Shown here: positions 42,647-52,218 of the stretch, one piece after another
Layout of the letters: each line of letters opens with the position of its first letter
Numbering within the stretch: position 1 is the stretch's first letter
Origin: Sporosarcina psychrophila
GTDB lineage: Bacteria > Bacillota > Bacilli > Bacillales_A > Planococcaceae
Length of the DNA stretch: 64,000 nucleotides
Direction of reading: 5' to 3'
Assembly (NCBI RefSeq): GCF_001590685.1
Contig: NZ_CP014616.1
Location: forward strand, 4,029,001 to 4,093,000
Notes under the pieces: model-generated
What the model saw: only the letters and a program-made list of their open reading frames with translations
Database searches by the model: none
What the model was told of the DNA's origin: nothing
Translations under genes and position numbers: made by a program

Positions 42647-44128
42647 CTAAACCCCCATCGCTAATTTAATCAAGTTATTTTCTGTGAGATTTTCTTTCGA
42701 CAACTCACCCACAATTTTACCTTCTCGCATAACTATTGCACGGTCACAAGTTCCAATTATCTCCGCCATCTCTGAAGATACAATGATGATAGCCACACCT
42801 TCTTCTGCAAGCCTGTTTATAATTCTATAAATTTCAGTTTTAGCTCCAACATCAACTCCACGAGTCGGTTCATCGAAAATGATTAACTTTTTCTCAATCG
42901 CTAACCATTTAGACAACGCAATTTTTTGCTGGTTGCCACCACTTAAGCTGTCTGCGTTATCTTCCGTTGAACCATATTTCGTTGCAATTTGAGCTAATAA
43001 ATCTTTAACATGATTTTTTTCTTTTTGATGATTTATAAAGCCATCTCGTTGATGTGTAACTAAAGTAGTATTTATTCGAATTGATTGCTTAAGGAGAAGT
43101 CCTTGCGATTTTCTATCTTCAGGTAATAATCCAATTCCTAATTTAATAGCGGTTTTTGGATTTTTGATATTCACTTCTTTTCCAAAATAGATGATTTTCC
43201 CATTGGTTTTTCGGTCAGCACCGAAAATCGCACGCATTGTTTCTGTCCGCCCGGAACCGACCAATCCGCTAAATCCCAATACCTCACCTTTTCTTAAGGA
43301 GAAAGAAGCGTTTTCTACTAAATCCGCAGTACTTAAGTTTTCAACACGAAGAATTTCTTCTTCAATCTTTGCATGTCTTTCAGGAAACAGTTGCTCAATC
43401 TCTCTGCCTACCATCAATGTGACCAACTGCTCTTTTGTAATTTTAGAAGTTTCAACTGTATTTACATATTTACCATCTTTCAACACCGTAATTTTGTCGC
43501 TGATGGCAAATAGCTCTTCTAGACGATGTGAAATATATACTATCGTTACGCCATCCTTTTTTAATTTCCTTATTAAATTCAATAAGTTTTCAGTTTCTGT
43601 ATGGGTTAGTACAGCGGTAGGTTCATCAAAAACGAGAACTTTTGAATTTTTCGCAAGGCATTTACAAATTTCTACAATTTGCTGGTAAGCAACACTTAAC
43701 TCACCAACTTTTTTATTTGGATCAATATGTCCAAAACCAATTTTCGACAATTGTTCTTGCGCTTTTCTTTTTAAGTCTCTCCAATTAATGAATAATCCCG
43801 AGTTACTTAATTTGTCAATGAATATATTTTCAGCAACAGTTAAATCTGGAGCTAACATAAATTCCTGATAGATTACGGATACCCCCATATCAATCATTGC
43901 ACGAGGAGTTGAAACTTTTGCTTCTTGGCCATCAATAATAATTGTACCTTCGTCTTTTGCATAAGCGCCCGCCAATATTTTCATTAAAGTTGATTTACCT
44001 GCACCATTCTCACCAATCAGTGCATGAATTTCTCCACGATTTACATTTAACTGAACGTCTTCTAACGCTTTAACTCCATTAAAGTGTTTTGCAATATGGT
44101 TCATTTCCACGATATAATTGGAAGTCAT
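42647..44128 (-). CDS. Sugar ABC transporter ATP-binding protein (RbsA/MglA/XylG family)
   Basis: 493 residues with two ATPase halves, as usual for CUT2 sugar importers. First: Walker A IGENGAGKSTLMK, signature LSVAYQQIVEICK, Walker B VLVFDEPTAVL. Second: degenerate Walker A GLVGSGRTETMR, intact LSGGNQQKIALSKWL and Walker B LIIFDEPTRGVDVGA. The degenerate second site is normal for the family. GGAG precedes the ATG. Central gene of the three-gene transporter. Confidence 0.93.
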   Translation of the reverse strand: MTSNYIVEMNHIAKHFNGVKALEDVQLNVNRGEIHALIGENGAGKSTLMKILAGAYAKDEGTIIIDGQEAKVSTPRAMIDMGVSVIYQEFMLAPDLTVAENIFIDKLSNSGLFINWRDLKRKAQEQLSKIGFGHIDPNKKVGELSVAYQQIVEICKCLAKNSKVLVFDEPTAVLTHTETENLLNLIRKLKKDGVTIVYISHRLEELFAISDKITVLKDGKYVNTVETSKITKEQLVTLMVGREIEQLFPERHAKIEEEILRVENLSTADLVENASFSLRKGEVLGFSGLVGSGRTETMRAIFGADRKTNGKIIYFGKEVNIKNPKTAIKLGIGLLPEDRKSQGLLLKQSIRINTTLVTHQRDGFINHQKEKNHVKDLLAQIATKYGSTEDNADSLSGGNQQKIALSKWLAIEKKLIIFDEPTRGVDVGAKTEIYRIINRLAEEGVAIIIVSSEMAEIIGTCDRAIVMREGKIVGELSKENLTENNLIKLAMGV

Positions 44129-44222
44129 AATAACACTTCTCCTTCCTATGGTAGGTTCTACCTATAAATAAATCCTCCCAAAACGCGAGAGGATTTTTTT
44201 ATTTTATCAAGTTTAACTAAAA

Positions 44223-45287
44223 TCAAAATCCAAATTCGTAATATTCATCAACATTATCTTTTGTAACCGCTGCGGGTTTTGTCAGAGTGATTTTGTCATA
44301 GTCTTTTGATTCTTTTCCATCAACTAGAATTTCTTTTCCTATTTGAATCCCCAATTGTGCTACTTTATAAGGACTATTTTCACCAGTCGCGAAATATAAT
44401 CCTTCTTTTATTAAATCATATGCTTCTTTTGCGCCGTCAGCTGCAGCTACAATATCTACATTATCGTTACCCGCATTTTTAAGAGCAGTCATTGCACCAA
44501 AAAGCATTTGATCATTCTCTCCAAGAACAGTTGTTAAATTTGGATTAGCAGTAATTAAGTCTTCTGCTGCTTTCAGACCTTCTTGTTCTGTCCAAGCTCC
44601 CCAACCTTGACCAACAATAGAAAATTTCGCTTCTTTATTAGAAGCCTTACCTTCATTTGTTAATTGTTTCTCCAAATCTGCAGCTAGTTTCCATGCTTCA
44701 TCCTCAGATACGCCGAGTTTTCCTTCTAAAATTCCAGCAAATAATCCCGTACGACGCTCTTCACCAGCTACATTACCTTTTGCACCACTTAGAATAATAG
44801 AAACGACTTCTTCATCGCTCATCTTTTCCGCGTATGCGAGGCCTACTAAACGTCCGTTTTGTAAATTATCCGAATAGATTGTAGTGATGCTCTCTGCTTC
44901 ATCGCTAACACCACTATCCAAGTTAATAACGCCAATACCAGCTTCAGCAGCTTTATTAATACTAGAAACGACAGAGTCTGGTTCAATTGCATCTACATAG
45001 ATTAAATCCATACCTTGAGCAATAAATGTTTCTATATTCTCAGTTTCCTTAGCTGTATCTCCATTTGCATCTAATACTGTAAGTTTCCAACCTTCTTCTT
45101 TTGCATATTCTTTCATTGCATCAACAAGAGAAACGAAATATGGAGAATCCTGTGTCTTTATAGCAAAACCAACTTTAAATGAATCTGTATCACCATTTTC
45201 AGCTTTTGAATCTGACGAATTTCCACAAGCTGCAAAAACTAACATTACGGATAGAAGCGCTGCAATAATAAACATGTTCTTCTTCAT
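44223..45287 (-). CDS. Sugar ABC transporter substrate-binding lipoprotein (RbsB-like)
   Basis: 354 residues from the ATG 7 bases after GGGGG; a TTG two codons upstream is less likely. Lipoprotein signal peptide MKKNMFIIAALLSVMLVFAA ends before the lipidated Cys 21. The mature part is a type I periplasmic-binding fold: VGFAIKTQDSPYFVSLVDAM, GMDLIYVDAIEPDSV, a GVINLDSGV strand. It binds a sugar outside the cell and hands it to the permease. The promoter upstream is overlapped by a cre site, so expression is probably low on preferred sugars. Confidence 0.92.
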   Translation of the reverse strand: MKKNMFIIAALLSVMLVFAACGNSSDSKAENGDTDSFKVGFAIKTQDSPYFVSLVDAMKEYAKEEGWKLTVLDANGDTAKETENIETFIAQGMDLIYVDAIEPDSVVSSINKAAEAGIGVINLDSGVSDEAESITTIYSDNLQNGRLVGLAYAEKMSDEEVVSIILSGAKGNVAGEERRTGLFAGILEGKLGVSEDEAWKLAADLEKQLTNEGKASNKEAKFSIVGQGWGAWTEQEGLKAAEDLITANPNLTTVLGENDQMLFGAMTALKNAGNDNVDIVAAADGAKEAYDLIKEGLYFATGENSPYKVAQLGIQIGKEILVDGKESKDYDKITLTKPAAVTKDNVDEYYEFGF

Positions 45288-45330
45288 GAACAAACCCCCT
45301 ATAATTTTTAAATCATTGTAATGTTACGAC

Positions 45331-45375
45331 AATACAATGTATTACTACTATACAGTTTAATGATAGCGGTTTCAA
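45331..45375 (-). promoter_or_regulatory. Promoter with cre site and palindrome for the sugar ABC transporter
   Basis: On the minus strand TTGAAA-N17-TATAGT is a good sigma-A promoter (45347-45375). The sequence TGATAGCGGTTTCA (45361-45374) matches the CcpA cre consensus TGWNANCGNTNWCA at every fixed position and covers the -35 box. A second small palindrome AATAC-AAT-GTATT (45331-45343) lies over the expected transcription start. This fits catabolite repression plus a local regulator. Confidence 0.75.
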
Positions 45376-45433
45376 CAACTTTTTTAATAATTCAGTAGTT
45401 TCTTTTAATATTATTACTTTTCCATATTTCACA

Positions 45434-46210
45434 TTAGATAATCGTGAAGCCACCATCAATCGTAAGTTGGCTACCTGTTACAAATGAAGCTGAATCTGAT
45501 AGTAAATAGATGACAGCCCCAGCGAGTTCTTCAGGTTTCCCTAAACGTTTCATTGGTGTCGATTCAGCCCATTGTTCTCTCCAATCCTCTCTTACGAATG
45601 AAGTTAGCTCTGTAAAAATATAACCTGGACTTATACAATTGACTCTTATATCATGTGAAGCCCATTCATATGCAAGTGATTTAGTTAAATGCACAACGCC
45701 CGCTTTTGAAGTATTATATGATGCTTGAAGCTGTGGATAATTAACGATTTGTCCGGACATTGATGCTGTATTGACAATTGCCCCTTTAATTCCATTCTCT
45801 ATCAAATATTTACCGAACAATTGTGCAACATAATAGACACCATTTAAGTTAACATCAATTACTTTATTCCATTCTTCTGGAGTTGTTTCAATAACAGGCT
45901 TCTGTATGACGATACCTGCATTATTAAAGAGTAAATCAATTCTTCCCATCTGTTCAACAGCTTGTTGCAAACAAGACTTTACACCCTCATAATCAGTTAC
46001 GTCTACTTCACAAGAATAAGTTTGGCAACCATACTTTTCTGCAATTTCATTCGCTGCTTCAGCAGCTTTATCGCCTTGTATGTCAAAAATAACAACATTT
46101 GCACCAACTGCAGCAACATGTTCTGCTACTACACGTCCAATTCCCCTAGAACCACCTGTTATCAAAATCGTTCTATTCTCTAATGAAAATAACTTTTTGA
46201 GCATATCCAT
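45434..46210 (-). CDS. SDR family oxidoreductase (sugar/polyol dehydrogenase)
   Basis: 258 residues from the ATG at 46210; a TTG 9 bases upstream abuts the Shine-Dalgarno sequence. Classical short-chain dehydrogenase: TGGSRGIGRVVAEH for the cofactor, LLFNNAGIV, catalytic Ser in NTASMSG, and YNTSK with Tyr and Lys. The Asp in VVIFDIQGD after the second strand indicates NAD rather than NADP. Enzymes such as sorbitol and xylitol dehydrogenases look like this. It is the last gene of the GntR-led operon. Confidence 0.88.
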   Translation of the reverse strand: MDMLKKLFSLENRTILITGGSRGIGRVVAEHVAAVGANVVIFDIQGDKAAEAANEIAEKYGCQTYSCEVDVTDYEGVKSCLQQAVEQMGRIDLLFNNAGIVIQKPVIETTPEEWNKVIDVNLNGVYYVAQLFGKYLIENGIKGAIVNTASMSGQIVNYPQLQASYNTSKAGVVHLTKSLAYEWASHDIRVNCISPGYIFTELTSFVREDWREQWAESTPMKRLGKPEELAGAVIYLLSDSASFVTGSQLTIDGGFTII

Positions 46211-46230
46211 ACAATTCAATCATCCTTTTC

Positions 46231-47160
46231 TCAACGAATTTTACTCACTTGAATTTGTTTGTAAATTTTTGTAATATCGCTTATTTGTACTTTCCCTGTC
46301 GATTCCGTTAATGTATTCGCAGCTGACACCGCAATTGCATTACGCAATAATTGTTCGGGAGACTCTTTTTGTACTAGCCCAATTGCGATAGCCCCTACCA
46401 TTGAGTCGCCAGATCCTACTGTATTAACAATTTGCAATTCAGGTGGAGTACCCTTCCATACACCGTTTTTTGTAATTAGTAATGCTCCTTCATGACCTAA
46501 TGACACCATTACAATTTCTATTCCCTTATTGATATACGACATACAATAGTCAATTACTTGGTCAGTGGATGCCTTTTCAATGCCCATGATTTGTTCTATT
46601 TCTTGACGATTTGGTTTAATCACTGTTGGTATTTCTGTAATTCCATGCACTAAATATTCGCCATTTGTGTCTAGTATAATCTTTTTTTGTTGTTTTCTAG
46701 CAATAGCAACTAATTGCGCATAAATATTTTGTGGCATACCTCTTAGTACACTTCCCGATAAAGTCACAACTTCCGCCGAGGCAATATGTCTCGCAAAATG
46801 GCTTAGAAAAGAAGATACTGTCTCTTCTCTCACTTCATCACCCGACTCCAGTAGTTCAGTCGACACTCCATTTTCACTCATTATATTTATGCAATTACGA
46901 GATTCAATTGATGCTTCCGTAAATTCAAAGTCAATACCTTCTTGTGCGAGCAATTCACAAATCAACTTGCCTGTATATCCTCCTGTAATACCAATTGCTT
47001 TGACAGGATGGCCAAGAGTATCTATAATGCGTGCTACGTTTAAACCTTTTCCTCCCGCAGTTTGAATCATTTTTTCTACTCTGTATACATCACCAATAGA
47101 GAATGACGGAACTTTATAAAACTTATCGAGTGCAATATTTAACGTGACGGTTATTATCAT
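46231..47160 (-). CDS. PfkB family hexose kinase (1-phosphofructokinase / tagatose-6-phosphate kinase type)
   Basis: 309 residues. The start MIITVTLNIALDKFYKVPSF and the GGKGLNVARIIDTLG motif place it in the FruK/LacC branch of the PfkB family. The C-terminal NTVGSGDSMVGAIAIG has the catalytic Asp. It phosphorylates a ketohexose monophosphate to the bisphosphate. With the class II aldolase encoded upstream in the same operon this gives the last two steps from a ketohexose phosphate to two triose phosphates. Confidence 0.88.
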   Translation of the reverse strand: MIITVTLNIALDKFYKVPSFSIGDVYRVEKMIQTAGGKGLNVARIIDTLGHPVKAIGITGGYTGKLICELLAQEGIDFEFTEASIESRNCINIMSENGVSTELLESGDEVREETVSSFLSHFARHIASAEVVTLSGSVLRGMPQNIYAQLVAIARKQQKKIILDTNGEYLVHGITEIPTVIKPNRQEIEQIMGIEKASTDQVIDYCMSYINKGIEIVMVSLGHEGALLITKNGVWKGTPPELQIVNTVGSGDSMVGAIAIGLVQKESPEQLLRNAIAVSAANTLTESTGKVQISDITKIYKQIQVSKIR

Positions 47161-47172
47161 ATGAAATCACCC

Positions 47173-48222
47173 TTACTTCTCGCTATCAATTAAAATTTTA
47201 CCTTTTACAGTACTTGGAACTTTAAACAGTTTGAATGCTTCATCAATTTCACTTAGCGGAATTATTTTGTACAGTAACGAATCATCAATCTGAATGTCAC
47301 CGGCTTGTATATGTTTTGCAGTTGCAACCCATTCTTCACCAGGGAAATTATCACTGTATGACATCCAAGATCCAGTGAGTGTTAATTCTTTTCTGTTAAT
47401 ATTTTCCCATTCATCAATACTAAAGGTTATTTCTTGCTTAGGTGTGCCTATTAAACAAATTGAACCCTTTTTTCTCACTAATTCAAATGTAGATTTAATC
47501 GTTTCAGTATTACCTGCAGTTTCATATACAAAATCAAATTGTTTTACATTACCACTGTTGTTCAATTTACTTAAGTAGTTTTCATCACTTGTATTGATAC
47601 ACTCATCTGCACCAAATCGTTTCGCTAGTTTGAGTCGTTCATCGCTAATATCAAAAACAGTAATTTGTCCTGCTCCTAATATTTTCAACCATTGCAAAGT
47701 AAAAAAACCAATATTACCTATACCTAATACCGCTACTGAAGATCCCGGTCGGAAATTTAGACGCTTAATTCCATGAAGAGCTACGGTTATTGGTTCAAAA
47801 AAAGCCCCTTTAACATAGGAAATCGATGGATCTAAATAAATAGCATTTTTTTCAGGAATGACAACATACTCAGCGAAGCTACCATTTCTTCTTGAACCTA
47901 CAAAACTATATTTTTCACAAAGTGCATAATCACCTTTTTCGCATTGTTCGCAATTCATACAAGGCAACAATGGTGCTCCAGCAATTCGATCACCTATTTT
48001 TAACTTCTTCACATTTGGTCCAATTTCAACTACTTCACCTGAAAATTCATGTCCTAAAATAATCGGATAATTATGAGCGGCATTTGCATTTACCCTTGGA
48101 ATATCTGAGCCGCAAATACCGGTAAATTTGACCTTCACCAGGACATCCTCTAGCCCTGGTGATGGCATTTCTACTTCTTCGTAAACAATATTTCCTCTTC
48201 CATGTAATACTCCCGCTTTCAT
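47173..48222 (-). CDS. Zinc-dependent dehydrogenase, galactitol-1-phosphate 5-dehydrogenase type
   Basis: 349 residues. GICGSDIPRVNANAAHNYP then GHEFSG carry the catalytic zinc site; the SDIPR-x-N segment is typical of GatD. The structural zinc loop LLPCMNCEQCEKGDYALC has its four Cys. The NAD fold is VAVLGIGNIGFFTLQWL. GatD oxidises galactitol 1-phosphate to tagatose 6-phosphate, which would feed the kinase and aldolase of this operon, but no PTS is present, so the true substrate may be unphosphorylated. GGAGAG precedes the ATG. Confidence 0.82.
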   Translation of the reverse strand: MKAGVLHGRGNIVYEEVEMPSPGLEDVLVKVKFTGICGSDIPRVNANAAHNYPIILGHEFSGEVVEIGPNVKKLKIGDRIAGAPLLPCMNCEQCEKGDYALCEKYSFVGSRRNGSFAEYVVIPEKNAIYLDPSISYVKGAFFEPITVALHGIKRLNFRPGSSVAVLGIGNIGFFTLQWLKILGAGQITVFDISDERLKLAKRFGADECINTSDENYLSKLNNSGNVKQFDFVYETAGNTETIKSTFELVRKKGSICLIGTPKQEITFSIDEWENINRKELTLTGSWMSYSDNFPGEEWVATAKHIQAGDIQIDDSLLYKIIPLSEIDEAFKLFKVPSTVKGKILIDSEK

Positions 48223-48295
48223 TTAGACACTCTCCTTCTGTCTGAACTATTTGCCGCGATGAAACTAGAATTTTAAATTAATTCATTCGATACCT

Positions 48296-49780
48296 TTAGA
48301 TAAACATTTCCTTGTTTAGCCATGTAGATAATTTTAAATACAAAGCTAAAGATTCTTCATATTTTTCTCGTCGATTTAAATCTGGAAAATGTTGTCGATT
48401 GATTTTGACTGTCTGTTCAACCGCATCATCAAAGTTGTTGTAAACACCCACTGCGACTCCGGCCAATAAAGCTGCTCCAAGCGTAGTTGCTGTATCGGAA
48501 CTTGGTACTTTAATCCGACAACCTGTTACATCTGAATAGATTTGAATCCATAGCATGCTATTTGCCGCTCCGCCCATTGCAGAAATGTCTAGTTTTTCGA
48601 TGTCCACTCCAGCCTCTTTTGCTATCAGTAAATTATGATAGACAGAGAACACAACGCCTTCTAACACTGCACGAATCGCGTGAGACTTAGTTTCCTTAAA
48701 ACTCAGACCATAAAACAGAGCTTTTACTTTCGGATTCCAAAGTGGACTTCTCTCTCCTGCTAAATATGGCAAGAATACAACCCCATCAGATCCTTCTGGG
48801 ATTTGTTCCGCTCTTTTCGTTAACTCATCAAAACTGAGATGCTCTCCAAACTCATCTTTAAACCAGCGAAGAGCACCTCCACCTCCTACAGTTCCACCTT
48901 GTAATAACCAACGATTCGGAATAACATGTGGTGAAAAAATAAGTTTTGGATGTGTTTTTGGCTCATTAAGACATATACTGACACCGCCAGCTTGTCCCCC
49001 TTGAAGTTGAGTTTCATAATTTTGAATAACCCCAGCTCCCAAAGCTCCACACGCAGCATCCAAACCGCCGGCAATTACTGGAATCCCTACTTTCAATCCT
49101 GTCATTGCAGCAGCTTCCTCAGTTATAGTACCAATGACTTCGTGACATTGATAAATTTCTGGTAATTTGTCGATTGGTATTCCAAAACGACTGGCCATTT
49201 CCAAATCGTATTGATAAGTTATTGGGTTATAAAGATGCAAACCATAGTTTTGACTACGATCCGACGACATTTTCCCTGTCAATTTCATTCCTATAAAACT
49301 ATTACTTTGTAAAAATTTATAAGTTCGATTGAATAACTCTGGCATGTGTTTCTTAAACCACAAAATTTTAGGTGTTGTATATGTAGGGGAGAAAGAATTT
49401 CCAGACACGTTGTAAATATCTTCATCAGTAATTGAACTAGCAATATTTGAAATGATATCAGTTGCTCGTGTGTCTAACCAAATTGGCGTATTATGCAAAC
49501 AATTACCTTCTTTATCTACCGGAATTGCTGACCAACCTTGACCCGCAATTCCAATACCTACAATCTCATTATCAATTAATAATTTACTTTCTAAACACTT
49601 TTGAATCGATTTACATACTTCCATCCACCATTCCTCTGGATTTTGCTCTACCCATCCTGGCTTAGGATAATATATTGGATAATGTGATGAACTTTGGCTC
49701 ACCACCTCACCGTCCGACTTAAAAATAGCAACTTTGCATGATGAAGTTCCAATGTCAATTCCTAACAATAACTTTTCCAT
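48296..49780 (-). CDS. FGGY family carbohydrate kinase (xylulokinase-like), second copy
   Basis: 494 residues. N-terminal LLGIDIGTSSCKVAIFKSDG phosphate loop, WWMEVCKSIQ region, GGLDAACGALGAG with the adenosine-site Asp, FLPYLAGERSPLWN and ISAMGGAANSMLWIQI, all in the xylulokinase order. FGGY kinases phosphorylate ketopentoses, ketohexoses or polyols. It differs clearly from the other FGGY kinase two genes upstream, so the operon handles two sugars or two steps. Confidence 0.88.
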   Translation of the reverse strand: MEKLLLGIDIGTSSCKVAIFKSDGEVVSQSSSHYPIYYPKPGWVEQNPEEWWMEVCKSIQKCLESKLLIDNEIVGIGIAGQGWSAIPVDKEGNCLHNTPIWLDTRATDIISNIASSITDEDIYNVSGNSFSPTYTTPKILWFKKHMPELFNRTYKFLQSNSFIGMKLTGKMSSDRSQNYGLHLYNPITYQYDLEMASRFGIPIDKLPEIYQCHEVIGTITEEAAAMTGLKVGIPVIAGGLDAACGALGAGVIQNYETQLQGGQAGGVSICLNEPKTHPKLIFSPHVIPNRWLLQGGTVGGGGALRWFKDEFGEHLSFDELTKRAEQIPEGSDGVVFLPYLAGERSPLWNPKVKALFYGLSFKETKSHAIRAVLEGVVFSVYHNLLIAKEAGVDIEKLDISAMGGAANSMLWIQIYSDVTGCRIKVPSSDTATTLGAALLAGVAVGVYNNFDDAVEQTVKINRQHFPDLNRREKYEESLALYLKLSTWLNKEMFI

Positions 49781-49794
49781 AGTTCAACCTCGAA

Positions 49795-50655
49795 TCAATG
49801 AAATGTAGATGCTTTTCCGTTGCTGCCGCAAGTATACATTTTTTCTTTTGCTAACTCTTTTACTTTTGTGCGTGCATATGCCATGAATTTTTTAGGATCC
49901 ACAAAACTTGTCTCAGTATCAAAATACTCTTTTACAGATTCAGTGAACATGATACGCAACTCCGTTGCATAGTTTATTTTACTTATTCCATTTTCAATGC
50001 ACTGTTTAACATCATTTTCAGAAAGTCCAGAAGCTCCGTGTAAAACAAGAGGCACATCAACAGTTTTACTTAATTCATCAAGTAAAGTTAAATCTAGATT
50101 TGGCTCGCCTTTATATACTCCATGAGCAGTTCCTATCGCAACCGCTAATGAACTTACACAAGTTCTCTCTATAAATTCTTTTGCTTCAAGCGGTTTCGTA
50201 TAGCCACTTGCTCCGAAATCCTCGTCACCCGGCTTACCACCTACATTACCTAGCTCCGCTTCAGTAGATACTCCAATTGGTTGGCAAAGATCTACTACTG
50301 CTTTTGTTTGCTTTATATTTTCTTCAAAAGATAGTTTAGATGCGTCTATCATGACAGATGTATAGCCTGCTCTAATTGCTTGAAGTGCCAATTCTGTACT
50401 ATCCCCGTGATCAAGATGCAAAGCTACAGGAACTTTCGCATGCTTAAGTGCCGCCTCTACCATCGCATAATAGTAGTCCATATTTGCGTATTTCACAGTA
50501 TTAGCCGAAGTTTGAATGATAACGGGTGAATCCGTTTCTTCAGCAGCCTCTACTACCGCTTGAACCATTTCCATATTTTCTACATTGAATGCGCAAACCG
50601 CATACCCATTTTGTTTTGCATGCTGTAAAATTTCATTACCAGTCACTAGAGCCAT
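49795..50655 (-). CDS. Class II ketose-bisphosphate aldolase (tagatose/fructose-bisphosphate type)
   Basis: 286 residues. Zinc ligands: LHLDHGDS (His-Asp), TAHGVYKGEPNLD and VLHGASGLSENDV. AFNVENMEMVQAVVEAAEE at the N-terminus is typical of the GatY/KbaY/FbaA group. It splits a ketohexose 1,6-bisphosphate into dihydroxyacetone phosphate and glyceraldehyde 3-phosphate. Its start codon overlaps the stop of the first FGGY kinase (TAATG), so the two are translationally coupled. Confidence 0.92.
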   Translation of the reverse strand: MALVTGNEILQHAKQNGYAVCAFNVENMEMVQAVVEAAEETDSPVIIQTSANTVKYANMDYYYAMVEAALKHAKVPVALHLDHGDSTELALQAIRAGYTSVMIDASKLSFEENIKQTKAVVDLCQPIGVSTEAELGNVGGKPGDEDFGASGYTKPLEAKEFIERTCVSSLAVAIGTAHGVYKGEPNLDLTLLDELSKTVDVPLVLHGASGLSENDVKQCIENGISKINYATELRIMFTESVKEYFDTETSFVDPKKFMAYARTKVKELAKEKMYTCGSNGKASTFH

Positions 50656-52190
50656 TAAAATGTAACTCCCTCCATTTGATGTTTTTCATAAATAGGTCTT
50701 AAAGCGAAATAAAAATCATCATAACGCTGTTTTGCTTTTTCATAGATTTCAATGTTAGTCGAATCGTTTTGTTGTGATTGACTGATGGCAATGAATTTTT
50801 CAACTACTTCAAAGTTTTCATAAATTCCAATCCCAACACCACCGATAATAGCTGCCCCCATCGAGCCTGCCTCATCTAGCAACCTAGGAACTTTGACAGT
50901 TAGTCCAAAAACATCTGAAATAATTTGACGCCAGACCTCATTTTTCGCTCCGCCACCGATTATAATCATGTCTTCAATTTTAATATGCTGCTGTAAAACA
51001 TCCAAGATTATCGCTAAATTGAAAGTAACACCTTCAAGAACACTTCTTAACATTTCCGCTCGTGTCGTTTCTGATGTAATTCCTATAAATGTTCCTTTTG
51101 AAAACGAATCCCAACGCGGTGCGCGCTCACCAAGCAAATAAGGGAGAAATAGCAATCCATTAGAACCAGCAGGGGCTTGCTCAATTTGATCATTAATCAT
51201 TTCATAAATTGTTTTCCCCAATTTTTTTCCTTCTTGTTCTTCCGAAGTGCAAATTGTTTCTTTCATCCAATTGAATGCACCGCCAGCGTATTGCATTGTT
51301 CCATTCGGTGCATAATATCCTGGAATAGCATGTGCCCATGTGACGATTCGCATTTCAGGGTCAAATATAGGTTTTTTCGAAGTAGTAGTTACCCATGCAG
51401 AAGTACCTAACGAACAATATGTTTTCCCTTCACTAATAGAGCCCGCCCCTATATTAGCAGTTACCCCATCACCTGCACCTATGACAACTTGTGTAAGCGT
51501 TGTCAATCCCATTGCTTTTGCAGCATCTTCCGTAACATTACCTGCAACAAACGTGGACGGTTTTAAATCTGGCAATTTAGTTGAATCGATTCTACTACTA
51601 CTAATAATCTTATCGGACCACCTCAAGTTTTCTAGGTCAAAGCAACCCATACCATTACCATCCGAATAATCCGTGTAGAATGTATTCGTTAATTTAAATA
51701 CGATGTAATCTTTTGCATTTAACACTTTGTACGTTTTTTCATATACTTCTGGTTCATTATCACGTATCCACATCAGTTTTTGAATACCATAAGAGGCTGT
51801 ATTACGATGACCGACTATTCTATAAAACTCTTCTTGTGTCAAATGTTTTTCTAACTCTTCTACTTGTTTCTGTGCACGTTGGTCCGCCCAAATAATTGAA
51901 TCTCTCAGTGGAATTCCTTCCTTATCAACACAGAGACAACCCATCATTTGACCACTAAAACTGACAACTTGAATATCCGCCGGCGAAATATCCAATCGTT
52001 CAATTAATTGTCTCGTAGAAGTACATATTGCCTTCCACCAATCTTCGGGATTTTGCTCTGCCCATTTTTCATTAAAGTAATGTGTACTATAAGAAGAAAT
52101 ACTACTACCTACCATTTCTCCAGAAACAGCAAACAAAGTTGCTTTGTTACCAGAAGTACCCAAATCATGAGCTAAAATATACTTTGTCAT
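50655..52190 (-). CDS. FGGY family carbohydrate kinase (xylulokinase-like), first copy
   Basis: 511 residues. ILAHDLGTSGNKATLFAVSG forms the N-terminal phosphate loop, with the general-base region IIWADQRA, then GAGDGVTANIGAGSI, FLPYLLGERAPRWDSFS and MIIIGGGAKNEVWRQI. The AHDLGTSGNK start and the length set it apart from the second FGGY kinase. It lies 28 bp after the GntR gene and overlaps the aldolase gene, so it is the first structural gene of the operon. Substrate probably a ketose or polyol. Confidence 0.88.
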   Translation of the reverse strand: MTKYILAHDLGTSGNKATLFAVSGEMVGSSISSYSTHYFNEKWAEQNPEDWWKAICTSTRQLIERLDISPADIQVVSFSGQMMGCLCVDKEGIPLRDSIIWADQRAQKQVEELEKHLTQEEFYRIVGHRNTASYGIQKLMWIRDNEPEVYEKTYKVLNAKDYIVFKLTNTFYTDYSDGNGMGCFDLENLRWSDKIISSSRIDSTKLPDLKPSTFVAGNVTEDAAKAMGLTTLTQVVIGAGDGVTANIGAGSISEGKTYCSLGTSAWVTTTSKKPIFDPEMRIVTWAHAIPGYYAPNGTMQYAGGAFNWMKETICTSEEQEGKKLGKTIYEMINDQIEQAPAGSNGLLFLPYLLGERAPRWDSFSKGTFIGITSETTRAEMLRSVLEGVTFNLAIILDVLQQHIKIEDMIIIGGGAKNEVWRQIISDVFGLTVKVPRLLDEAGSMGAAIIGGVGIGIYENFEVVEKFIAISQSQQNDSTNIEIYEKAKQRYDDFYFALRPIYEKHQMEGVTF

Positions 52191-52218
52191 TTCTTTTTAA
52201 TCTCCTTTGTATACCTGC